Origin: Methylomonas sp. LL1
Lineage (GTDB): Bacteria > Pseudomonadota > Gammaproteobacteria > Methylococcales > Methylomonadaceae
Length of the DNA: 64,000 bases
Assembly: GCF_015711015.1 (NCBI RefSeq)
Contig: NZ_CP064653.1
Span: forward strand, 310,001 to 374,000
Direction: 5' to 3'
This document shows, piece by piece, positions 47,705 through 57,082 of this stretch. The notes under the pieces were generated by a model that made no database searches, had not been told where the DNA came from, and worked only from the letters and a program-made list of their open reading frames with translations. Each line of letters opens with the position of its first letter. Within the stretch, counting starts at the first letter, position 1. Made by a program: the position numbers and the translations under genes.

Positions 47705-49939
47705 ATGAAAGTTGCCGCCATTTATAACCCCCAGGAAATGCAGGAAGACTTGTTCGTCGAACGCTTCGTGGTGCGCCGCGATACCTTGGCGGAACTGCTC
47801 CAACGCATTCGCGAAACCGGGCCCAACCAATTTTTCAAACACACCATCATTCAGGGTTTGCGCGGCCAGGGTAAAACCACCTTGCTGCGCAAATTGTCGA
47901 TTTGCGTTCGCGACGATACCGAGTTATCGCCCTGGCAGATTCCGGTGTTATTTCGAGAGGAGGAATATTCGGTCACCTCTTTATGCCGTTTGTGGGAACT
48001 GGTCGCCGAGCATTTGGCCGACCAACCTGAGTTTGAGACATTGCCGGATCAATATGAAGAAGCTTACCAGTCGCCGCACTACGAAAAGGATTGTTTCTCT
48101 ATCCTGGGCGATGCGTTGCAAAAGACCGACAAAACCGTCTTGCTGTTGATCGACAATCTGGGAGAAATGCTGGGCAAATTCGATTTGCGCGACCAGCAAC
48201 GTTTGCGGGAAATATTGCAAACCAGCCGCCGTATTCGCATCGTCGGCGCCTCGGCCGTGATGCTGGAACAGCATTACGATCAGGGTAAACCGTTTTTCCA
48301 GTTTTTCACGATGAAAACCCTGGATGGCCTGAATCGAGGAGAAACCCACGAATTGCTGTTAGGCCTGGGTGATCCTGAACAGACCGCAAAAATGCGGGAA
48401 ATTCTGGAGACCAAGCCCGGCAAGGTGGAAGCCTTGCGCCGCCTGACAGCCGGCGTGCCGCGTACCATGATTCTATTATTCGAGATTTTTCTGGATGACC
48501 ACGGCAGCGCTTTGGACGATCTGGAAGCATTGTTGGACCGGGTCACGCCGTTGTACAAGCATCGTTTGGACGACTTGCCTGTACAGCAACAGGCTATCGT
48601 TCATGCCATCGCTTTGGGTTGGGACGCGATGTCTACCAAGGAAATTGCCGCCAAAACCCGTTTGCCCAGCAAACAGGTGTCGGCACAATTGAGCCAACTG
48701 GAAAAAAACCGCCTGATCCGCCGCATCCCAACTTCGACCAAGAATCATCTCTACCAACTGGAAGAGCGCTTCTTTAATATCTGGTGCCTAATGCGGCTGG
48801 GGCGTAAAAACGACAAGCAACGGGCGATTTGGTTGGTTAAGTTTTTGGAAAGCTGGTGCGACGAGCAGGAGTTGGCTGAACGCGCCGAGCGGCATATGGA
48901 TGCGCTGAGGGATGGCAAGTTGGTGCCTCGTCATGCTTTGTTGTGGAGCCAAGCTTTGGCTCAATGCTTGCGCGACCTCGATCTGCAACAACGAATGCTA
49001 GATACGACGAGGGAGTTTGTTCCCCAGATTGCCGAGAGTTTGCCGGAGTCTGATCGGGAATTATTTCTTAAAGGTGGTGAGGCATTTAAACGAGGTGATT
49101 TGAAGGATGCGTTGAAACGGGTTTTGCCGTTGGCAGAAAAGGGTTATCCAGCAGCTATGAGTGGTGTGGGCTTGATATATCAAGAGCAAGGTAAGGTTGA
49201 ACATGCAGAACAGTACTATTTGAAAGCCATTGAAAATGGGGCTATCGGTAGCATGTTTGGTTTAGCTAACTTGTACCGAGATCAAAAAAAGTTTGAACAG
49301 GCTGAAAAGTATTATTTGATGGCGGTCGAAAACGGGCACTCTAAAGCCATGATTAATCTTGCCGCAACGTACGAGGATCAAGACAACTTGGAAAAAGCTG
49401 AGCATTACTACGCAAAGGCGGCTAATGAAGGTAGTGTCGAAGCTATGTTCGATTTATCGTTTTATTACTTAATGAATGGAAAGCAGCCGCGGGAAGCCCT
49501 GGCGCTGCTCCGTAAAGTCGCCGAAACGGAGCCGGAGGCTGTTTCAAAAAGGTTGTTTGGCTTGGTGACTCTGTGGAACGAAGAGTACCTTGAGGCTCTT
49601 TCTGTCATTGATATGGAGTTGGCCAATCTCGCAGGGGAAGATGAGGAGATGACGATATTAGTTTCCATGTTAGTTATGATGTTGGCCGCCAAAGGACAAA
49701 CCGCATTTGCGTTGAAATTATTCGAAGACGAACGTTATCGGCATTTGAATCTCAAGGAACGCCTCAAACCCTATTACTACGCCATCCTGCAGGAAATCGG
49801 CGAATCCCGCCGCGACGAGGCTTTGCGCATGGGGCCGGAATTGGAGCAAACCGTCGCCGAAATCCGAACCAATATCGAAGGCTTTAGGTTGCAATATCGT
49901 TTGCCGCCCACCGAATCATCCGATGCAAAAGCCGTATAA
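47705..49939 (+). CDS. STAND-like ATPase with winged helix and TPR/Sel1 repeats
   Basis: The 744-residue protein starts at ATG 47705 (GGAG ribosome site 8 bases upstream). The P-loop ATPase (about 20-260) has QGLRGQGKTTLLRK as Walker A and TVLLLIDNLGEM as Walker B. A winged helix follows (about 315-370; MSTKEIAAKTRLPSKQVSAQ). Then come TPR/Sel1-like repeats of exactly 32 residues (about 475-605), the copies starting GYPAAMSG, GAIGSMFG, GHSKAMIN and GSVEAMFD. A helical C-terminus ends the protein. The repeat-coding DNA is visibly AT-richer than the rest. A sensory or scaffold function of the repeats is inferred. Paired with the preceding ATPase. Confidence 0.8.
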   Translation: MKVAAIYNPQEMQEDLFVERFVVRRDTLAELLQRIRETGPNQFFKHTIIQGLRGQGKTTLLRKLSICVRDDTELSPWQIPVLFREEEYSVTSLCRLWELVAEHLADQPEFETLPDQYEEAYQSPHYEKDCFSILGDALQKTDKTVLLLIDNLGEMLGKFDLRDQQRLREILQTSRRIRIVGASAVMLEQHYDQGKPFFQFFTMKTLDGLNRGETHELLLGLGDPEQTAKMREILETKPGKVEALRRLTAGVPRTMILLFEIFLDDHGSALDDLEALLDRVTPLYKHRLDDLPVQQQAIVHAIALGWDAMSTKEIAAKTRLPSKQVSAQLSQLEKNRLIRRIPTSTKNHLYQLEERFFNIWCLMRLGRKNDKQRAIWLVKFLESWCDEQELAERAERHMDALRDGKLVPRHALLWSQALAQCLRDLDLQQRMLDTTREFVPQIAESLPESDRELFLKGGEAFKRGDLKDALKRVLPLAEKGYPAAMSGVGLIYQEQGKVEHAEQYYLKAIENGAIGSMFGLANLYRDQKKFEQAEKYYLMAVENGHSKAMINLAATYEDQDNLEKAEHYYAKAANEGSVEAMFDLSFYYLMNGKQPREALALLRKVAETEPEAVSKRLFGLVTLWNEEYLEALSVIDMELANLAGEDEEMTILVSMLVMMLAAKGQTAFALKLFEDERYRHLNLKERLKPYYYAILQEIGESRRDEALRMGPELEQTVAEIRTNIEGFRLQYRLPPTESSDAKAV

Positions 49940-49990
49940 TCGCCCCTTTTTTTCACTGGTATCAAGATCCGGCTTGGATACCCAATCTTG

Positions 49991-50065
49991 GAAGCTCTTG
50001 CTTCCTGTCCCATAAAGAAAGCTGGAGCTTTCAAGGCTCAGTTACCAAGCTGGAGCTTGGTAACT
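49991..50065. repeat. Cluster of short hairpins upstream of hrpA
   Basis: Three successive hairpins share an AGCT core. They are GGAAGC-TCTT-GCTTCC (49991-50005 area), AAAGCT-GG-AGCTTT (50018-50031), and the perfect 12-bp AGTTACCAAGCT-GG-AGCTTGGTAACT (50040-50065). They lie between the ATPase operon and hrpA. This could be a terminator array or a small repeat family. Confidence 0.6.
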
Positions 50066-50136
50066 AGTGTAAAGCTCATATAAAACCTCTCCTTCACCCC
50101 TTATAATGCCCACCTTTTTACGATATTCACCGCCCC

Positions 50137-53100
50137 ATGTCCGTCCACGACAACCTGAAACAACTCGCCAAAAATCTCCACGACTGCATGAGCATCGACC
50201 GCCACGGCTTGAAAAGGCAACTGGATCGTTTGCGTAGCGAGGCGGGTAGGGGGAAGGACATCGCGGCGGGCTTGCAGCAAGTTTCCGGCAAGATCGAGCG
50301 TTCGGTGAGCCGCCGCAACCAGCGCCGCGCTTCGGTGCCGGTGATCAACTATCCGGACTTGCCGGTCAGCGGCAAGAAGGACGAGATCGCCGAGTTGATC
50401 AAAAACAATCAGGTGACCATCGTCTGCGGCGAGACCGGTTCCGGCAAGACTACGCAGTTGCCGAAGATTTGTCTGGAGATAGGCCGGGGCATTAGCGGCT
50501 TGATCGGTCACACCCAACCGCGCCGGATCGCCGCCCGCACTGTGGCCGACCGCATCGCCGAGGAACTGGGCCAGACTATCGGTCAGGCGGTGGGTTACAA
50601 GGTGCGCTTCCACGATCAGACCCATCCCAATTCACTGGTCAAACTAATGACCGACGGTATTCTGCTGGCCGAGTCGCAGAACGATCCCTATCTGAATCAG
50701 TACGACACCATCATCATCGACGAGGCGCACGAGCGCAGCCTGAATATCGACTTCCTGCTGGGTTATTTGTGCTGGCTGCTGCCGAAACGGCCCGATCTGA
50801 AGGTGGTCATCACCTCGGCGACCATCGATCCCGAGCGTTTCGCCAAGCATTTCGGCAATGCGCCGATTGTGAATGTCTCCGGCCGCACCTATCCGGTGGA
50901 TGTGCGTTACCGGCCCATCGAATTGATAGAGGAAGACGACGAAACCGACGCCGATTTGCAGCAGGCTATCCTGGATGCGGTCGACGAGTTGTACCGGGAT
51001 TTGCGCGGCGACATTCTGATTTTCCTAAGCGGCGAGCACGAGATACGCGAGACCACCGAGTCCTTGCGCAAGTCGCAGCACAATGCCCGTTACGACGTGT
51101 TGCCGCTGTATTCCAAACTCAGTGTCGCCGAGCAGGAGCGGGTGTTCAAGCCCAGCGGTAACAAGCCGCGTATCGTGCTGGCGACCAACGTCGCCGAGAC
51201 TTCGCTGACCGTGCCCGGCATCCGTTGCGTGATCGATTCCGGCCACGCCCGCATCAGCCGGTACAGCCATAAGAGCAAGATTCAGCGTTTGCCGATAGAA
51301 CGCATCTCGCAGGCCAGCGCCAACCAAAGGGCGGGGCGCTGCGGACGGGTGGCGGAGGGCATCTGTATTCGGCTATATTCCAAGGAAGATTATATTGCCC
51401 GGCCGGAATTTACCGAACCGGAAATCTTGCGCACCAATCTGTCGTCAGTGATCTTGCAGATGGCGGCGCTGAAGCTGGGCGACATCGAGGATTTCCCGTT
51501 CATCGAGCCGCCCGACGACAAGATGATACGCGACGGCAAGAGCGCGTTGTTCGAAGTCGATGCGCTGGATAAACAAGGTCAGCTGACCGACACCGGCCGG
51601 CAATTGGCGAAGATTCCGACCGACCCCAAGCTGGCGCGGATGCTGCTTTCCGCCGCCGAACTGGCGTCGTTGAGCGAGGTGGCGATTATTGTTTCGGCCT
51701 TGAGCATTCAGGACCCGCGCGAAAAGCCGGCCGATAAGATGCCGCAGGCCGAAGCCAAGCATGCCCAGTTCAAGGCCGAGGATTCCGACTTCCTGAGCCT
51801 GTTGAATCTGTGGAATGCCTTCGAAGAACAAAAAAAACATTTGTCCAACAGCAAGCTACGCAAATATTGTCAGGATAATTTCCTGTCCTATATCCGCATG
51901 CGCGAGTGGTACGACATTCACGCCCAGATCATGCAGGTGGCGCGCGGCGACTTGAAGCTGAAGTTCAACGATAATCCGGCCAATTACGAGCAGATTCATT
52001 GCGCGCTGTTGCCGGGCTTGTTGTCCAACATCGGTTTCCGCCACGAGCAATACGAATATCTGGGTGCGCGCGGTTTGAAGTTCTTTATCTTCCCCGGTTC
52101 CGGCCAGCATAAGGCCAAGCCGAAATGGATCATGGCCGCCGAACAGGTGGAAACCAGCAAGGTTTACGCTCGCACCGTCGCCAAGGTTGAGCCGGAATGG
52201 ATAGAGGCCGCCGCCCAGCATCTGGTCAAGCGCAATTATTACGACCCGCATTGGGAGAAGAACGCCGGCCGCAGCGGCGTCTTCGAGCGCACCTTGTTGT
52301 ACGGTTTGACCTTGCAGGCCAAGCGCAAGGTGCCTTACGAGAATGTCGACGCCAAGGCCGCGCGGGAGATGTTCATCCGCCATGCCTTGGTCAACCACGA
52401 TTATCACAGCAATGCGCCGTTCTTCAAGGCCAACGAAAAGCTGCTGGAAGAGGTGGGTTATATCCAGCATAAGGGCCGCCGCGTCGATTTGATCGAGGAC
52501 GAGGAATGGCTGTATCAGTTTTACGACAAAAAACTGCCGGCCGAGGTGGTCAGCGGTATCACGCTGGACCAATGGCGCAAGAAGGTCGAGCGGGATAATC
52601 CGAAGATTTTGTTCCTGACCAAGGAAGACCTGACTCGCCACGACGACGGCAAGATCAACGATTGGGATTTTCCAGACAGTAAGAAGCTCGGCGATTTGAC
52701 GATCGAATTGCATTACCGCTTCGAGCCCGGCCACGACGAGGACGGCGTCACGGCCATCATTCCGGTGCATCAGCTTAACCAGATCAGGCAAGCACCTTTC
52801 GACTGGTTGGTGCCTGGCATGTTGGAGGAAAAGGTGGTGGCGCTGATCAAGTCCTTGCCCAAGCACTTACGCAAGCATTTCGTGCCGGTGCCGAACACTG
52901 CCAAGGCTTGTCTGGAGATCGAACCGGATTTCAAGGGTTCGTTGTTCGAATGGTTGAGCAATCGGTTGCGTAAGCTGACCGGCGAAGCGATTCCTCTGAA
53001 CGAATGGCAGCCGGAGACCTTGCCCGATCATTTGAAGATGAACTTCCGGGTGGTCGACGATCAAGGCAAGGCATTGGGTTACGGACGTAATCTTGCCAAG

Positions 53101-54030
53101 CTGCAAGCCGATTACGCGACCAAGGCCGGCGATAGTTTCGACAAGCTGGCGCAAGAAGAATTGAATCATACCGGCTGCATTACCTGGGCTTTCGACGACT
53201 TGCCGGAAACCATGCAGTTCATGCAGAAGGGCCAGACTTTCATCGGCTATCCGGCCATCGTCGACGAGGGCGAGACGGTCGGCGTCAAAATATTGGAAAC
53301 CCAGCACAAGGCCGAGTTGGCGCATTTCGACGGCTTGACCAAGTTGTTTCAACTGCAATGCCGCAAGGATGCCCAATATCTGGTCAAGAACAGCGGCGTG
53401 GCGCCGGCGCTGCAACTGGCCTACAACCAGTTGCCCAAGCATCCGTTGATAAAGGATAGGCCGGGCGGCGATTTCAAGAGCGATTTTTTATTTGCGATTT
53501 TCAGCGGTGTGTTTGTCGAGGCTGGGGCGATACGCAGTCAGCAGCAGTTCGAGGCGGCGTTGGCGGCGAAAAAATCCATGCTGGTGACGGCCGGCAATCA
53601 AGTCGGCAAGCAGGTCACGGAAATCATGGCAAACTATCAGCATGTCAAACAGCGCTTGAAGCAGTCTTCGGTCAATCCTGTTTTACGGGGTGATGTGGAA
53701 AATCAACTGGATTTGTTGTTATACGGCGGCTTTATTCGGCATACGCCGTTGGCGCAATTGCAAGCCATGCCTCGCTATCTGAAGGCGATTGAGTGCCGTC
53801 TCGACAAACAAAAACCAGATTCGGCCGAAATCCAGGGTTTACAGCGCCTGTGGCAACGTTATTGGCAGCATGTGCAAAAACAGCTGAAAACCGCCCAGCC
53901 TCGGCCCGAGCGGGAGCCTTTCCGCTGGAATTTGGAGGAACTGCGGGTCTCGCTATTTGCCCAGCAATTGAAAACCGCTTATCCGGTTTCGGTGCAGCGT
54001 TTGGAAAAGCTATGGAACGAAAAGTTTTAA
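50137..54030 (+). CDS. hrpA: ATP-dependent RNA helicase HrpA
   Basis: HrpA is a DEAH-box RNA helicase of 1297 residues, full length. Motif I is CGETGSGKTTQLPK (about 100), motif II is DEAH (IIIDEAHERSL), motif III is TSATID, and motif VI is QRAGRCGR. It has the HA2 and OB folds and the long C-terminal DUF3418 typical of HrpA. E. coli HrpA rescues ribosomes stalled by collisions. It appears monocistronic. Confidence 0.96.
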   Translation: MSVHDNLKQLAKNLHDCMSIDRHGLKRQLDRLRSEAGRGKDIAAGLQQVSGKIERSVSRRNQRRASVPVINYPDLPVSGKKDEIAELIKNNQVTIVCGETGSGKTTQLPKICLEIGRGISGLIGHTQPRRIAARTVADRIAEELGQTIGQAVGYKVRFHDQTHPNSLVKLMTDGILLAESQNDPYLNQYDTIIIDEAHERSLNIDFLLGYLCWLLPKRPDLKVVITSATIDPERFAKHFGNAPIVNVSGRTYPVDVRYRPIELIEEDDETDADLQQAILDAVDELYRDLRGDILIFLSGEHEIRETTESLRKSQHNARYDVLPLYSKLSVAEQERVFKPSGNKPRIVLATNVAETSLTVPGIRCVIDSGHARISRYSHKSKIQRLPIERISQASANQRAGRCGRVAEGICIRLYSKEDYIARPEFTEPEILRTNLSSVILQMAALKLGDIEDFPFIEPPDDKMIRDGKSALFEVDALDKQGQLTDTGRQLAKIPTDPKLARMLLSAAELASLSEVAIIVSALSIQDPREKPADKMPQAEAKHAQFKAEDSDFLSLLNLWNAFEEQKKHLSNSKLRKYCQDNFLSYIRMREWYDIHAQIMQVARGDLKLKFNDNPANYEQIHCALLPGLLSNIGFRHEQYEYLGARGLKFFIFPGSGQHKAKPKWIMAAEQVETSKVYARTVAKVEPEWIEAAAQHLVKRNYYDPHWEKNAGRSGVFERTLLYGLTLQAKRKVPYENVDAKAAREMFIRHALVNHDYHSNAPFFKANEKLLEEVGYIQHKGRRVDLIEDEEWLYQFYDKKLPAEVVSGITLDQWRKKVERDNPKILFLTKEDLTRHDDGKINDWDFPDSKKLGDLTIELHYRFEPGHDEDGVTAIIPVHQLNQIRQAPFDWLVPGMLEEKVVALIKSLPKHLRKHFVPVPNTAKACLEIEPDFKGSLFEWLSNRLRKLTGEAIPLNEWQPETLPDHLKMNFRVVDDQGKALGYGRNLAKLQADYATKAGDSFDKLAQEELNHTGCITWAFDDLPETMQFMQKGQTFIGYPAIVDEGETVGVKILETQHKAELAHFDGLTKLFQLQCRKDAQYLVKNSGVAPALQLAYNQLPKHPLIKDRPGGDFKSDFLFAIFSGVFVEAGAIRSQQQFEAALAAKKSMLVTAGNQVGKQVTEIMANYQHVKQRLKQSSVNPVLRGDVENQLDLLLYGGFIRHTPLAQLQAMPRYLKAIECRLDKQKPDSAEIQGLQRLWQRYWQHVQKQLKTAQPRPEREPFRWNLEELRVSLFAQQLKTAYPVSVQRLEKLWNEKF

Positions 54031-54071
54031 AGAGGCTCTTAATGTTGATTTAAACCCTTGGGTAGGACGAT

Positions 54072-54782
54072 ATGATACCAATTAGAGATTCGATACCTTG
54101 CAACATCAAGCCGTATGTGACTTGGGCTATCATGGTCATCTGTACATTGGTGTTTTTAGCGATGTTGCTGATGCCGAATCATATGGCGCAGCACTTCCTG
54201 CATTTATACGGTATGGTGCCGATACGTTACACCAATCCGCAATGGGCTCAGCATTTCGGTTTGCCGCCGGATCATTATCTGTCATTCGTCACCAATCTTT
54301 TCCTGCATGGCGGCTGGGGGCACATCGCCGTCAATCTGATGTTTTTATGGATATTTGCCGACAATATCGAAGACTTGATGGGGCATGGCCGCTTCATCGT
54401 GTTTTACTTGTTGTGCGGAGTATTGGCCACCTATGCGCAATGGTATTTTTCGCAAAATCTGGTGGTGCCGGTGGTTGGCGCATCCGGGGCGATTGCGGGT
54501 GTGTTGGGTGCGTATTTTTTTCGCTTTCCTTATGCCAGAGTCGTTATTCTGGTGCCGATTTTGTTTTTTCCGCTGTTTTTCGAAATTCCGGCGATTGCCT
54601 TTCTCGGCGTTTGGGTCATCCTGCAACTGCAGGAACTCAGTACCGCTGCACTGTTTCCGGGTATGAGCACCAATTCGGCATGGTGGGCGCATCTGGGCGG
54701 ATTTGTGGCGGGCGCGGTATTACACCCGCTATTTATCGAAAAAGTCAGTGTGCTTGAAATCGACGCCGAAACCACCGAATAG
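54072..54782 (+). CDS. Rhomboid family intramembrane serine protease
   Basis: This 236-residue membrane protein has about 6-7 helices. The catalytic Ser is in VGASGAIAGVLGAYF and the His in WWAHLGGFVAGAV. A conserved loop reads TNLFLHGGWGHIAVNLMFLW and ADNIEDLMGHGRF. It follows hrpA by 41 bases; a substrate cannot be predicted. Confidence 0.95.
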   Translation: MIPIRDSIPCNIKPYVTWAIMVICTLVFLAMLLMPNHMAQHFLHLYGMVPIRYTNPQWAQHFGLPPDHYLSFVTNLFLHGGWGHIAVNLMFLWIFADNIEDLMGHGRFIVFYLLCGVLATYAQWYFSQNLVVPVVGASGAIAGVLGAYFFRFPYARVVILVPILFFPLFFEIPAIAFLGVWVILQLQELSTAALFPGMSTNSAWWAHLGGFVAGAVLHPLFIEKVSVLEIDAETTE

Positions 54783-54932
54783 AGGTTGCATTGGGCCTTT
54801 TCTGGCAAAAAAAGAAGTCATCCACGGGGCTTTTATTTTATAATGCGCGCCAGTCCACGGCTGGAAACCGGAGTTAATCAATGCCGTCGTCGCCGTAAAC
54901 AGATTACTTAATTGACCCGAGAAATATAAATC

Positions 54933-55256
54933 ATGAAAAACCTTAATGTTGCATTGGTAAGGCTGCTGCAGTTTGTAGTATTCGCATTGTTCACGTTCAT
55001 CGTGTTGGTGTATTTCGGCACCATGATCCTGTTGCCGTTGGATATTGTGGTATTGATTACCAAGGCCCTGCATTTACTGGGTATCGGCACCTTGTTCGGC
55101 GCCATCCTGGCCGTGCCGGTGGTGGCTTATCTGGGCAAGATTGTTTACAACACGCCGGGTCTGATTCAAATGATCATCGAAGGCGGTATTGATCTGGTAA
55201 ATACCGGCAAACAACGGGTTGAAGCTTTTAACAAATTCGCCGTCCCGGCCAAATAA
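54933..55256 (+). CDS. Hypothetical membrane protein, 107 residues
   Basis: Two or three hydrophobic segments (about 10-35, 38-55 and 57-75) are followed by a short amphipathic tail. No domain is recognised. A strong terminator (55271-55298) is 15 bases after its stop, supporting a real expressed gene. It is preceded by the rhomboid gene. Confidence 0.65.
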   Translation: MKNLNVALVRLLQFVVFALFTFIVLVYFGTMILLPLDIVVLITKALHLLGIGTLFGAILAVPVVAYLGKIVYNTPGLIQMIIEGGIDLVNTGKQRVEAFNKFAVPAK

Positions 55257-55270
55257 GAATTCTGCAAATC

Positions 55271-55298
55271 AAAAAAGGGGCTGTTTAGCCCCTTTTTT
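55271..55298. terminator. Rho-independent terminator
   Basis: A 12-bp perfect stem (AAAAAAGGGGCT/AGCCCCTTTTTT) with a GTTT loop. The A-run and T-run on the two flanks mean it can act in both directions, between the membrane protein gene and the convergent radical SAM gene. Confidence 0.9.
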
Positions 55299-55363
55299 TA
55301 TGCTCGTTTTTCGTCGAGATTCGAATCGGCCAGTCATTGTTTAAACCAGCGATTGAAATAATC

Positions 55364-56869
55364 CTAGGCCGGATTTAATAACCTTTGCCGTTTGTTGGCC
55401 ATTCCACGTTTAGCCAACGGTTGTTCCTTGACGGCTAAGAATTCAGGTCGGCCTTTTTCGCCACTGCGGGCAAAATCGGATTCCAAGGCCTGTTTGACGG
55501 TTGCGGCCGGTATTTGCAAGGTGTTAGTCATGCCGGTGTAGAGCAGTTCGAACAAGCGTTTCAACGCGATTTTCCAGGTGCTGCCGCCGGCGGCGTACAA
55601 GGCATCGCTTAATTGTAAAAAACGGGCAAAGGGCTGGTCGGCAAGAATGATCGGCAGCGTGGCGCCGAACCGGCCCGAATTGCCGATTAAATCCCAGTAA
55701 CGGGCGAAGCGGTTGATGCGTTGCATATCGGCAAAACTGATGTCGCCGGTGCTGAGGATGGAATAAGGCGGATTGGGATCGTAGCGCATCCGATAACTGT
55801 CGTTATGCCGGTTGATCGGAGCGCCTCGCAAGCGTTTCAGGATGCCGACTTGAATTTCTTGAGGGTTCAACCCAACCAGTCTGTCAAAGCCGCGGCCAAA
55901 TCCTTCGAGGGTATCGCCCGGCAGGCCGGCAATCAGATCGGCGTGTATGTGGGCGTTCGAATGTTGCCGTAGCCAGCCTAGATTGGCTTGGGTTTTATCA
56001 TTGTCCTGTTTGCGGCTAATACGCTGTTGAATCACCGGGTCGAAGCTTTGTACCCCTACTTCAAATTGCAGGCTGCCGGCCGGAAACTGTTGTATCACTT
56101 GCTTTAACCGATCGGGCAGATTGTCCGGTATCACTTCGAAATGCAGATATAAGTCGTCCGTCATTTTCCGCAGGAAAAACTCCAATATAGCCACGCTGTT
56201 GTCGACTTTGAGATTGAAGGTGCGGTCGATGAATTTGAAATTCCTGGCGCCGCGTTGATACAGATTATCCATCTGCCGCAAGAAATCCGGCAAGGCAAAC
56301 GGTTTGGCGGTGGTGTCCAGGGAAGATAGGCAAAATTCGCATTTGAACGGACAGCCACGCGAGGCTTCGACATAAACGATGCGTTGCTTTAAGTCGGTGT
56401 CGGTGTAATAAGGATAGGGCGTCGCCAGCGCGTCCAAAGTCACGGTTTCACCGCTGACGATTTTTTGCTCGGGTGCTTGGCCGGACAGGATTTGCCCGCA
56501 TAGCCGAGGAAAACTGATTTCGCCGTGGCCGGTGATGATGTAATCGGCCAGATTGGCGACATCTGGTAAATCCGGCGGGTGGCTGACTTCGGGTCCACCC
56601 AATATCACGCGTATTTCCGGCGCGACTTGTTTCAAAATTGCCACGATGGCGCTTATTTCGGCCACATTCCAGATATAAACGCCCAGACCAATGATTAGAG
56701 GTTGCTGTTGCAACAGTTGTTCGGCTATATCGATCGGACGTTGTTGAATGCCGAACTCCAGTATCCGGGTGTCGGGTTGCAAATCGCCCATGTTGGCGTA
56801 GAGATAACGAAGGCCAAAAGCTGTGTGGATATAGCGGGCGTTGAGGGTGCCGAGAACAATGCGTGTCAT
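55364..56869 (-). CDS. B12-binding radical SAM protein (DUF4080)
   Basis: This 501-residue protein has an N-terminal B12-binding domain (about 1-135: start MTRIVLGTLNARYIHTAFGL, later RVILGGPEVSH), then a radical SAM domain with SRGCPFKCEFCLSSLD (CxxxCxxC near residue 175). A C-terminal DUF4080 completes the usual architecture. Such proteins are widespread and their reaction is unknown. Confidence 0.9.
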   Translation of the reverse strand: MTRIVLGTLNARYIHTAFGLRYLYANMGDLQPDTRILEFGIQQRPIDIAEQLLQQQPLIIGLGVYIWNVAEISAIVAILKQVAPEIRVILGGPEVSHPPDLPDVANLADYIITGHGEISFPRLCGQILSGQAPEQKIVSGETVTLDALATPYPYYTDTDLKQRIVYVEASRGCPFKCEFCLSSLDTTAKPFALPDFLRQMDNLYQRGARNFKFIDRTFNLKVDNSVAILEFFLRKMTDDLYLHFEVIPDNLPDRLKQVIQQFPAGSLQFEVGVQSFDPVIQQRISRKQDNDKTQANLGWLRQHSNAHIHADLIAGLPGDTLEGFGRGFDRLVGLNPQEIQVGILKRLRGAPINRHNDSYRMRYDPNPPYSILSTGDISFADMQRINRFARYWDLIGNSGRFGATLPIILADQPFARFLQLSDALYAAGGSTWKIALKRLFELLYTGMTNTLQIPAATVKQALESDFARSGEKGRPEFLAVKEQPLAKRGMANKRQRLLNPA

Positions 56870-57082
56870 GCCGGTTTGTGGGCGTTAGGCTGCTGAAAAG
56901 GCGGTCAGCATAGCATTGATTGGCTTTAGTTAAGTATTTCGGATTAGCTTCCCTGCGGATATGACAATCCTCCCATGAAACATCGCTCGAAAGTCATGGC
57001 GGTTCAGATAGGACTGCTCCTTGAATTGATATAGCCGCTTTACCTCGCAACTTGCAAAGCACCATGCTCATTAACCTGCAGT

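Noticed and set aside
51856-52866. Open frame of 336 codons opposite hrpA
   Set aside because: Antisense of conserved HrpA helicase region; no ribosome site or domain.
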